Positions 24,698 to 31,713 of a stretch of 33,070 nt of DNA are shown here, piece after piece. Source of the stretch: Bdellovibrionales bacterium CG12_big_fil_rev_8_21_14_0_65_38_15 (lineage in GTDB: Bacteria; Bdellovibrionota; Bacteriovoracia; Bacteriovoracales; Bacteriovoracaceae); NCBI GenBank assembly GCA_002787775.1, contig PCUW01000029.1, positions 1 through 33,070 on the forward strand, in the 5' to 3' direction. A model generated the notes under the pieces. It did not search any database and had not been told where the DNA came from. It was given only the letters and a program-made list of their open reading frames with translations. A program made the translations under genes and the position numbers. Within the stretch, counting starts at the first letter, position 1; every line of letters begins with the position of its first letter.

Positions 24698-25043
24698 GAG
24701 GAGCGATAACAATTTTTCCAGAACCTTGAACTCGCGCGCGACAACTAAGTCTTAAAACCTTTCCCTCAAGAAACTCACTACCGACTGTTTCATTATAAGT
24801 TTGTGTAATAGCATCTAAGGTATTTTGTTCAATCGCACTAGGCTCTTTTAACTGATCAGCACCTTCAACAACCCAAACTCGACAAGATCCACAAGAGCCA
24901 GCAAGGCAACCGTGAGGCAGTTTGATTTCTTGTTTTTCAAGTTCATCAAAGAGAATTTCGCCTTCGTTAACAGTGCAATTTTTTGACGATTCTTGGTCTA
25001 AGGTATTGTTATCATTCATTTCACACACTGACACAGTGGGCAT
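24687..25043 (-). CDS. [2Fe-2S] plant-type ferredoxin
   Basis: A 118-aa electron carrier. The cluster-binding loop has Cys46, Cys51 and Cys54 (HGCLAGSCGSCRVWV, a Cx4Cx2C pattern) and the fourth ligand Cys101 in LRLSCRARV, the layout of adrenodoxin/plant-type ferredoxins. The N-terminal 22 residues are a non-conserved extension. ATG 25043 follows AAGGAAAG. It overlaps the end of the flavoprotein by 11 bases in opposite orientation and diverges from the leucine dehydrogenase gene by 101 bases. Confidence 0.9.
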   Translation of the reverse strand: MPTVSVCEMNDNNTLDQESSKNCTVNEGEILFDELEKQEIKLPHGCLAGSCGSCRVWVVEGADQLKEPSAIEQNTLDAITQTYNETVGSEFLEGKVLRLSCRARVQGSGKIVIAPLKK

Positions 25044-25144
25044 ATTATCTTTCCTTTTCAGAGCTTATGATGCGATCGCTTAAGTTATCGGATTTTAAGG
25101 GAAAAGCTTGAATTTTACCCACTTTAATGAAGGGAGTTAGACCC

Positions 25145-26251
25145 ATGTTAACGTTTGAAAAATTATACTCAGAAGGTCACGAAGAAGTTGTTTTCTTTAG
25201 TGATGCTTCTTGCGGACTCAAAGCCATCGTTGCCATTCACAATACAATTCTTGGACCTGCTTTAGGTGGAACTCGTCTTTGGCCATACGCTGATATCAAC
25301 GAAGCGATCACTGATGTTTTAAGACTTTCTAAAGGCATGACTTACAAAGCTGCTGTATCAGGATTGAATCTTGGTGGCGGTAAAGCGGTCATCATCGCTG
25401 ATCCTAATGATAAATCAGAAGCTCTTTTTAGGGCTTATGGACGTTTTCTTGAATCACTAAACGGTCGTTATATCACAGCTGAAGACGTGAATATTGGTGT
25501 TGAAGATATTGAACATATCTTTACTGAAACGAATAACGTTTGTGGTGTTGCTAAAACTCACGGTGGATCTGGTAACCCTTCACCGTACACGGCTCGCGGT
25601 GTTTTCAGAGGGATTGAAGCCTCTCTAACAAAAGTCTACGGCGATCGTTCTGTTAAAAATAAAGTTGTCGCTCTTCAAGGGGCTGGTTCAGTTGGCCGCA
25701 ACCTTGGTGAACTTCTTTATAAAAACGGTGCGAAAGTTTTATTCACTGATATCAATGAAAAAAATATTCAAGCGTTTAAAGATGCGGTTCCTAATGCAGA
25801 ATTTATTGCAAGCAATGATATCTATGATGTGAACTGTGATGTTTACGCTCCATGTGCACTTGGTGCAACAATCAATGACAAAACAATTGATCGCTTGAAA
25901 TGTAAAATCGTAGCTGGCGCTGCTAACAATCAACTTGATGAAACTCGCCACGGCGAAATTTTAAAAGATAAAGGTATTCTTTACGCTCCTGACTATCTGA
26001 TCAATGCAGGTGGATTGATGAACGTATCGATTGAATTTGAAGGTTGGTCGGATTCTAAAGCCACAAGAATGGTTGATACAATTTACGATACAACACTTAA
26101 AATCTTCCAAATTTCTGATGAACAAGACGTTCCAGTTCATAAGGCAACAGACATGCTTGCCGAGGCTAGAATTGAATCAATTAGAAAAATAAAAGGAAGT
26201 TACTTGGGTAATATCCCTCATAGATTCCCAGGCCGTAAAAAACGCCACTAA
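25145..26251 (+). CDS. ldh: Leucine (branched-chain amino acid) dehydrogenase
   Basis: NAD-dependent oxidative deaminase converting Leu, Ile and Val to 2-oxo acids and ammonia. The 368-aa product is very like the Bacillus enzymes: ILGPALGGTRLWPY (35-48), GMTYK with Lys68, SGLNLGGGK with Lys80 (the substrate-binding and catalytic lysines of that family at the same numbers), GRYITAEDV, GSGNPSPYTARGVFRGI, and the Rossmann loop LQGAGSVG. A phenylalanine dehydrogenase is the alternative, but the GGTRLW and TAEDV regions favour leucine. Start ATG 25145 is 9 bases after AAGGGAG; ATG 25127 would precede the ribosome-binding site. It supplies substrate for the E1 encoded at 27519-29699. Confidence 0.92.
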   Translation: MLTFEKLYSEGHEEVVFFSDASCGLKAIVAIHNTILGPALGGTRLWPYADINEAITDVLRLSKGMTYKAAVSGLNLGGGKAVIIADPNDKSEALFRAYGRFLESLNGRYITAEDVNIGVEDIEHIFTETNNVCGVAKTHGGSGNPSPYTARGVFRGIEASLTKVYGDRSVKNKVVALQGAGSVGRNLGELLYKNGAKVLFTDINEKNIQAFKDAVPNAEFIASNDIYDVNCDVYAPCALGATINDKTIDRLKCKIVAGAANNQLDETRHGEILKDKGILYAPDYLINAGGLMNVSIEFEGWSDSKATRMVDTIYDTTLKIFQISDEQDVPVHKATDMLAEARIESIRKIKGSYLGNIPHRFPGRKKRH

Positions 26252-26268
26252 AATCAATGACTTATAAA

Positions 26269-26295
26269 CCTCTGGGCAACTATTTTGCCCGGGGG
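26269..26295 (+). terminator. GC-rich hairpin after leucine dehydrogenase
   Basis: CCTCTGGGCAA (26269-26279) pairs with TTGCCCGGGGG (26285-26295), eleven pairs including two G-U, around a 5-base loop. It lies 17 bases past the stop. No T-tail follows, so it may be a weak terminator or an mRNA 3'-end stabiliser. Confidence 0.45.
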
Positions 26296-26297
26296 AA

Positions 26298-26332
26298 TTC
26301 ACCCTCTCAATTCTCTATAATAAGAGGGTGAA
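26298..26332. promoter_or_regulatory. Inverted repeat around a perfect -10 box and the barrel gene start
   Basis: TTCACCCTCT (26298-26307) and AGAGGGTGAA (26323-26332) are perfect 10-bp arms with a 15-base centre that contains TATAAT (26316-26321). The predicted start codon GTG (26328-26330) is inside the right arm, 6 bases after the -10 box. A good -35 box is absent. This could be an operator over the promoter, or a hairpin hiding the start codon in read-through transcripts. Confidence 0.5.
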
Positions 26333-27431
26333 GAGTTTAATTTTCGCCATCTTATGTATCTTTTCCACTTTCGCCTCAGCTGCAGTTTCTGAGCTCGGAT
26401 TCAATGAAGATGCCTCCTATCCAGAATTCGCCGTCAACGGTCGCGCTCTTGCTATGGGAAATGCCTACATCGCTAAAGTCGATGATGCGTCCTCAGCTTT
26501 TTATAATCCAGCAGGACTTGGAACTGTTCGCTATTCTCATTTGCATTTATCCAACTTTCATATCGAATTAAATAAAGGCTGGATGGATATTACTGGTAAA
26601 GGAAATATCGCTGATAACTTCAGTAATTTCATGGATGGCTTTAGTCTTGAAGGTCAAAGAAAACTTCTTTTAGAAAATAGAAATAAAACGACTCATACAC
26701 GTTTTGGAATTATGCCAAACTTTACGACTCGCTACTTGAGTTTTGGATACATGTTATCTAAGAGAACGAAAGCAAGGCTTCACGCAGACTACGGTGATGA
26801 TTTTGAGTATGCTGATCGTACTGATCATGGCCCTTATGTTGCTGCCAATGTCTCTTTTCTTGGTGGGATATTTAAGGTTGGAGCAACTGCGCTTTGGCTA
26901 AATAGAAAAGAAGCCAAGGGAGTTCAAGATGAAAATATCTCTGCTGACTTTGGAGATGATGTTTATAAAAAAGGTTCGGCCATTATTGCGATCGTTGGTG
27001 GAAAATTAACTTTACCTGTTTCAATGCTGCCAACATTTGCTGTTGTGCTAAGAAATGCAGGTTCGCAAAAATTTAGTTCTAGTGGTGCCGGCGCTCCAGA
27101 TAAAATAAAACAAACTATTGATTTAGGCTTTTCATTAACACCTCAAGTGGGCAACGTCATTCGTACTCACTTCGAAATTAATTACAAAGATCTTTCAGAT
27201 AAATATGGAGTTAACGTTAAAAGAAGACTTCTATTAGGTATGGAAATTGATATCGCTCGTACGTTTTTTATCCGCTTTGGATATGGCGACGCCTTTGGTT
27301 CAATGGGCATTGGGGTACGCTCTAAAAAGCTCGAATTTGATCTAACGACCTATGCTGTTGATAATTCTGCCTCAGATCTTCGTGGACAAGAAGATCGCCG
27401 ATTCGCCATGACGCTTTCTTCAGGATTTTGA
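26328..27431 (+). CDS. Outer-membrane beta-barrel protein, PorV/FadL-like
   Basis: A 367-aa exported protein with signal peptide (MKSLIFAILCIFSTFASA) and the barrel-family opening RALAMGNAYIAKVDDASSAF followed by YNPAGLG, as in PorV/PorQ and FadL-type proteins. Amphipathic strands follow, and the chain ends in Phe (MTLSSGF), a usual BAM recognition signal. Cargo is unknown; FadL relatives carry hydrophobic compounds and PorV relatives are secretion accessories. The only in-frame start before the signal peptide is GTG 26328, with no Shine-Dalgarno at normal spacing. A TATAAT box ends 6 bases upstream, so the message may be leaderless. Confidence 0.78.
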   Translation: MKSLIFAILCIFSTFASAAVSELGFNEDASYPEFAVNGRALAMGNAYIAKVDDASSAFYNPAGLGTVRYSHLHLSNFHIELNKGWMDITGKGNIADNFSNFMDGFSLEGQRKLLLENRNKTTHTRFGIMPNFTTRYLSFGYMLSKRTKARLHADYGDDFEYADRTDHGPYVAANVSFLGGIFKVGATALWLNRKEAKGVQDENISADFGDDVYKKGSAIIAIVGGKLTLPVSMLPTFAVVLRNAGSQKFSSSGAGAPDKIKQTIDLGFSLTPQVGNVIRTHFEINYKDLSDKYGVNVKRRLLLGMEIDIARTFFIRFGYGDAFGSMGIGVRSKKLEFDLTTYAVDNSASDLRGQEDRRFAMTLSSGF

Positions 27432-27469
27432 CGCCTCGCCATGGACAGATTTCCCCCCCTTAGGTAAAT

Positions 27470-27497
27470 TTCACATGCTTTAAATCGAAATAATAAT
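27470..27497 (+). promoter_or_regulatory. Weak candidate promoter for the E1 gene
   Basis: TTCACA (27470-27475) and AATAAT (27492-27497) are 16 bases apart, with the ATG 21 bases downstream. The fit is modest, and read-through from the barrel gene 87 bases upstream is an alternative. Confidence 0.28.
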
Positions 27498-27518
27498 GCT
27501 TAGCATAAGTAGGTGCTC

Positions 27519-29699
27519 ATGTTGGAACAAACAGTATCCAAACAATCAAAATCAGCCACACTCAAAGAAGGCAACTTGCACGAAAAAAAATTAAAACTCG
27601 CCAAACAATACGGTCTTAAAAAAGAAGATCTCGTTGATATGCTACGAAATGTTTATCTCTCACGCCGAGTTGATGACACTGAAATTTCGATGAAGAAACA
27701 ATCAAAAGCATTCTTTCAAATTTCAGGTGCAGGACATGAAGGTATTCTTTCTGCTGTCGCCCGCACTATGAAGCCAAAGTACGATTGGTTTATTCCATAC
27801 TACCGTGACCGCGCTCTTTGCCTTGGTCTTGGTGTCACTCCATACGAAATGCTTTGCCAGGCCAATGGAAATATTGGTGATACTGCTAGCCATGGCCGTC
27901 AAATGCCTGCTCACTGGGGTAATGTTAATTTAAATATTGTGACTAAATCTTCTTGTACTGGAACTCAGTTTTTACAAGCTTGTGGTGTGGCAGAAGCAGG
28001 TCGCTACCTTGCCGATCTTGATAACAAGCACGACATTCCTGCCTTTAAAGATGAAATCGTTTATGTTTCATCAGGTGACGGTACAACTTCTCAAGGAGAG
28101 TTTTGGGAAGCGATGACAACAGCTTGTGTTAATAAACTTCCTGTTCTCTTTATGGTCGAAGATAATGGTTATGCCATTTCAGTTCCTGTTGATGTTCAAA
28201 CTCCAGGAGGCTCAATTTCTAAAGCGATGAATAACTTTCCAAATCTTAAAATTTTTGAGGTTGATGGAAGCTGTCCAATCGAGTCTTATGCTTGCATGGT
28301 TGAAGCGGTTAAATACCTTCGCTCAGGCAAGGGACCAGTTCTCGTTCACGCCCATGTGACTCGTCCATACTCGCATTCACTATCAGATGATCACGCGATG
28401 TACAGAACGCAAGAAGATCTTGCTGATGAAAAACGTAGAGACGTGTTCAATTCATATCCAAAGCTTTTAATTGAAAGCGGCGTGATTTCTGAAGAAGAAA
28501 AGAAAGAGCTCTACGCTAAAGTTGATGCTGAATTAAAAGATGCTTTAAAAAGAGCTCTTGAAACACCATGGCCTGATCCAGCTGATTCTACTAAGCACTT
28601 GTTCAGTGAAGATGTCTCTATTTCTGATCGCACACTTTTTGATACTGAACCAAAGTTTGAAGGAAAAGATGACGTTCCTTTAGCGGGCGCTATCAATAGT
28701 GTTTTAAAAAGTGAATTTTCAAAAAATCCAATGCTTAGAATGTTTGGTGAAGACGTAGCTGACTTTAGCCAACTTGAAAAACTTGATGATCCAAACCTTA
28801 AAGGTAAGGGTGGCGTTTTCAAAGTGACTCACGGAGTTCAAAGAGCTTCTAAAGAAGGCCAGGTTTTCAACTCACCACTAGCTGAAGCCAATATCATTGG
28901 CCGAGCTATTGGTATGGCCATGCGTGGGATTAAGCCAGTCGTAGAGATTCAATTCTTTGATTATATCTGGACTGCATACATGCAGCTTAAAAATGAAATG
29001 GCGACCACTCGTTATAGAAGTGGTGGTGATTATAAATGTCCTATGGTCGTGAGAGTTCCAATCGGTGGATATCTTCGTGGCGGGGCCATGTATCACTCAC
29101 AGTGTGGTGAAACATTCTTTACTCACATTCCTGGTATTTGTGTGGCTTACCCTTCAAATGCTCTAGATGCTGCTGGACTTCTACGTACGGCTATTCGTGC
29201 CGATGATCCAGTTATGTTCCTTGAGCATAAACACCTTTACTACCAAGGCTATAACCGTACCGCTAATCCAGGCGAAGATTATATGATTCCATTTGGTAAA
29301 GCTCGTATCGTCAAAGAAGGGAAGAATGCCACAATCGTTGCATGGGGCGCTCTGGTTCAAAAGTCTGTTGAAGCGGCCAAAAAACTTGAAGCTGAACTTG
29401 GTGTGAGTATTGAAATTATCGACCCAAGAACGTTAGCTCCATTTGATATGGATGCAGTTAAAACATCGCTTAAGAAAACTCATCGCTTGTTAATTTGTCA
29501 TGAAGAGACAAAGACTTCAGGTTTTGCTGGTGAGATTTCAGCAAGAGTTAATGAAGAGTGTTTTGAAGCCCTTGATGCTCCTATCATGAGAGTGGCAGCT
29601 AAGGATTCACACGTTGCTTACTGCCCATCTAGTGAAGAAGTTCTACTTCCTCAAACAAGTGATGTAGAGGCAGCACTTAGAAAACTTCTTAGCTACTAA
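27519..29699 (+). CDS. Branched-chain 2-oxoacid dehydrogenase E1, fused alpha and beta subunits
   Basis: Thiamine-diphosphate-dependent decarboxylase component of the branched-chain 2-oxoacid dehydrogenase complex. The 726-aa protein joins an alpha domain (about 30-370) and a beta domain (about 390-726). Alpha: GAGHEGILSAVARTMK, IPYYRDRALCLGLGVTPYEM, and the ThDP/Mg motif SSGDGTTSQGEFWEAM through VEDNGYAIS. Beta: MFGEDVADF, FNSPLAEANIIGRAIGMAMR, PIGGYLRGGAMYHSQ, IIDPRTLAPFD. A pyruvate or 2-oxoglutarate specificity is possible, but the fused form and nearby leucine dehydrogenase favour branched-chain acids. ATG 27519 is preferred to GTG 27513. E2 and E3 are not in this window. A strong terminator follows. 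Confidence 0.9.
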   Translation: MLEQTVSKQSKSATLKEGNLHEKKLKLAKQYGLKKEDLVDMLRNVYLSRRVDDTEISMKKQSKAFFQISGAGHEGILSAVARTMKPKYDWFIPYYRDRALCLGLGVTPYEMLCQANGNIGDTASHGRQMPAHWGNVNLNIVTKSSCTGTQFLQACGVAEAGRYLADLDNKHDIPAFKDEIVYVSSGDGTTSQGEFWEAMTTACVNKLPVLFMVEDNGYAISVPVDVQTPGGSISKAMNNFPNLKIFEVDGSCPIESYACMVEAVKYLRSGKGPVLVHAHVTRPYSHSLSDDHAMYRTQEDLADEKRRDVFNSYPKLLIESGVISEEEKKELYAKVDAELKDALKRALETPWPDPADSTKHLFSEDVSISDRTLFDTEPKFEGKDDVPLAGAINSVLKSEFSKNPMLRMFGEDVADFSQLEKLDDPNLKGKGGVFKVTHGVQRASKEGQVFNSPLAEANIIGRAIGMAMRGIKPVVEIQFFDYIWTAYMQLKNEMATTRYRSGGDYKCPMVVRVPIGGYLRGGAMYHSQCGETFFTHIPGICVAYPSNALDAAGLLRTAIRADDPVMFLEHKHLYYQGYNRTANPGEDYMIPFGKARIVKEGKNATIVAWGALVQKSVEAAKKLEAELGVSIEIIDPRTLAPFDMDAVKTSLKKTHRLLICHEETKTSGFAGEISARVNEECFEALDAPIMRVAAKDSHVAYCPSSEEVLLPQTSDVEAALRKLLSY

Positions 29700-30766
29700 A
29701 AATTACAAGTAATTTCTATTCCAACTGGGCGATGTCGATGATGACATCGCCCTTTTTGTTTGTGCCAAGTTTTATAACCCCACTTTGTTTGTTCAACACG
29801 AATAAAATCTTTCGGTAGAGTGATATTCATTATTTCTTTTGAGTTTTTTGGTGCATTCCAAAGAGAGGCACTACTTAAGAGTATGAACAAACCTGCTATT
29901 TTATAAAAACGAACTAAAATCAAAAATATCGCCAGAATAATAAGAATATTGATTTCGATCGCCCCAAAAAAATATGACAACTTCTGACCGAATAAAAGAA
30001 GATTCCACCATTTTAAGAGAAGCCACTTTGAAAATAAGAAATGTTCAAAAAGTTGAAGCTTTAAAAAAAGAATATCTAAGATGAGTAGAGGAAATATTAA
30101 AGAGAAAAGTGACGTTGCAACTAAGCCAATAAAGAAGCCGACAATGTAGAGATTCGTATCCATAGAGTAGGCAACCATGCATTGTGCCCCCAAAAGACTG
30201 AAAGGTATATGGTGAGAGGTGAGTTCTTTCTTATAAGTGGTAGCAATAAGTGAGCCTAAAAATAAAAAACCATAAATAAATGAAAATGGTGAAAACTTAA
30301 AACTGCCAAAGATAAAATCAATCACCGTTACCCACATAAAAAGATGAAGACGATTAAATTTAGGAAATAAAATATTTAAAGTTTTTAAAAGTGCTATTCG
30401 TTTGAGCGAATAAAATTGCTGAAGAAAAAAAACAGGACATAAACATAATAGTTTTCTCATGCGTCCAAGAAAGGGAAAAAGCCAGCTCGTCAAAATAGAA
30501 AGGTGAAGACCAGAGGGTGTGAGTAGATGTTCAATATGAAGTGATCGAAGAATTTTTTTTAATCTTGGTGGAGTTTTAAATTTATGACCAGTAACGGCAG
30601 CAGTATGAAATGTAGAGAGAGCACGATGATGATATTTATCTTTTAATTGATAATAAATGAGCTGGGCCCAGACTGGTTGATGGTTTTTGTGCGATGAGTT
30701 GCTTTTTTGCTTTACGTTTGGAAAAACTAATAAAAAGGTCAAAAAGATTAAAAATAGTGGCTTCAT
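29696..30766 (-). CDS. ComEC/Rec2-like competence-domain membrane protein, reduced
   Basis: A 356-aa very hydrophobic protein. The N-terminal part has AAVTGHKFKTPPRLKKILRS followed by LHIEHLLTPSGLHLSIL, which matches the ComEC 'GxxHLLaiSGlHv' competence motif with Ser-Gly-Leu-His intact. About six to eight membrane helices follow. Full ComEC proteins are far longer, with an N-terminal OB-like region and a C-terminal metallo-beta-lactamase-type domain; both are absent here. It could be a DNA-uptake channel needing partners, a remnant, or a separate subfamily. ATG 30766 follows GAGGG; upstream in-frame GTGs are possible. The last codons are read through the antisense of the E1 terminator, giving a Cys/His/Arg-rich tail. 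Confidence 0.65.
   Translation of the reverse strand: MKPLFLIFLTFLLVFPNVKQKSNSSHKNHQPVWAQLIYYQLKDKYHHRALSTFHTAAVTGHKFKTPPRLKKILRSLHIEHLLTPSGLHLSILTSWLFPFLGRMRKLLCLCPVFFLQQFYSLKRIALLKTLNILFPKFNRLHLFMWVTVIDFIFGSFKFSPFSFIYGFLFLGSLIATTYKKELTSHHIPFSLLGAQCMVAYSMDTNLYIVGFFIGLVATSLFSLIFPLLILDILFLKLQLFEHFLFSKWLLLKWWNLLLFGQKLSYFFGAIEINILIILAIFLILVRFYKIAGLFILLSSASLWNAPKNSKEIMNITLPKDFIRVEQTKWGYKTWHKQKGRCHHRHRPVGIEITCNF
29727..29757 (+). terminator. Strong rho-independent terminator for the E1 gene
   Basis: GGGCGATGTC (29727-29736) and GACATCGCCC (29743-29752) form a perfect 10-bp stem around GATGAT and run straight into TTTTT (29753-29757). It lies 28 bases past the E1 stop and inside the 3' coding end of the convergent ComEC-like gene. 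Confidence 0.9.
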
Positions 30767-30810
30767 TGACCCTCGCACCTCGTGCAAGTCGTTGAAAGTT
30801 CAATAACTTT

Positions 30811-30839
30811 TTGACATGACTTAACGTCTTGAGATGAAA
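30811..30839 (+). promoter_or_regulatory. Candidate promoter for nadCB
   Basis: A consensus TTGACA at 30811-30816 is present in the divergent spacer. The -10 at 17 bases, ATGAAA (30834-30839), is weak. An inverted repeat AAAGTT/AACTTT around CAAT (30796-30811) abuts the -35 box and could be an operator. Confidence 0.3.
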
Positions 30840-30876
30840 GGGATAAAAGAAAGCGCTAAGCAATAAAGGCATGGGT

Positions 30877-31713
30877 ATGTTTAAAAAAGTGATCTTAAAA
30901 GATATTCAACGATTCTTAGAAGAGGATGATTTTTCAAGACATCCTTTAGCGCTTTCAAAGCTTCCAATGGACATGGTTGAGTGCGAACTCAAAGTTAAAA
31001 CGCCAATGCTTTTAAGTGGCCTTCCTTGGTTTGAAGCGACCTTTGATTATCTTGGTGCAGAAACCTCTTCATTAAATATTAAGGAAAATGAAGGAAGATA
31101 TTTCGATAAGCCGACAACAATAAAACTAAACCTACCATTTGCCGTGGCGCTGACGGGTGAGCGTGTTGCTCTTAATTTGCTCGCAAGAGCAAGTGCTGTT
31201 GCGACTCACACAAAACGTTTTGTCGAAGCTGTTAAAGATACCAACGTTAAAATTCTAGATACAAGAAAAACCACACCAGGTCTTCGAGGCCTTGAAAAAT
31301 ATGCCGTTGTTTCTGGCGGTGGCTTTAATCATCGTTATGGCCCAACTGATATGTGGATGATCAAAGATAATCATAAATCATTTTTTGGCGGTGTTGCTGC
31401 GGCGATTGATTTTTTTAAATCACTTAACGCAGGCTACACTCCTTTAGAGTTAGAAGTTCATAATCTGCAAGAATTTGATCAAGCCCTAGAAATGGGTGTT
31501 AAGCATATTATGCTTGATAATTTTTCGCCTGAATTAGTGGCTAAAGCGATTCAAAAGAAAAAGTCTGATACAACGATTGAAGTTTCTGGTGGAATTAATC
31601 TTGATACAGTTAAAAGTTACGCCATTGATGGAGTTGATTTTATTAGTGTTGGTTCACTGACCTACGGTGCTCCAGCGGTTGATCTGTCATTAAAATTTGG
31701 ATCTAGAGTATGA
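30877..31713 (+). CDS. nadC: Nicotinate-nucleotide pyrophosphorylase (quinolinate phosphoribosyltransferase)
   Basis: Converts quinolinate and PRPP to nicotinate mononucleotide, CO2 and pyrophosphate in de novo NAD synthesis. The 278-aa protein has TRKTTPGLR (129-137), GGGFNHRYG (147-155), MIKDNH (161-166), LEVHNLQEFDQAL, MLDNFSPE, and EVSGGINLDTV with VGSLTYGAPAVDLSLKF at the end, all standard NadC features. ATG 30877 is 7 bases after AAAGG; ATG 30871 is too close to it. The stop overlaps the nadB start (ATGA), so translation is coupled. Confidence 0.95.
   Translation: MFKKVILKDIQRFLEEDDFSRHPLALSKLPMDMVECELKVKTPMLLSGLPWFEATFDYLGAETSSLNIKENEGRYFDKPTTIKLNLPFAVALTGERVALNLLARASAVATHTKRFVEAVKDTNVKILDTRKTTPGLRGLEKYAVVSGGGFNHRYGPTDMWMIKDNHKSFFGGVAAAIDFFKSLNAGYTPLELEVHNLQEFDQALEMGVKHIMLDNFSPELVAKAIQKKKSDTTIEVSGGINLDTVKSYAIDGVDFISVGSLTYGAPAVDLSLKFGSRV

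Noticed and set aside
25071..25080. GCGATCGC palindrome resembling the HIP1 element
   Set aside because: I noticed this one copy upstream of leucine dehydrogenase; a lone 8-mer has no significance here.
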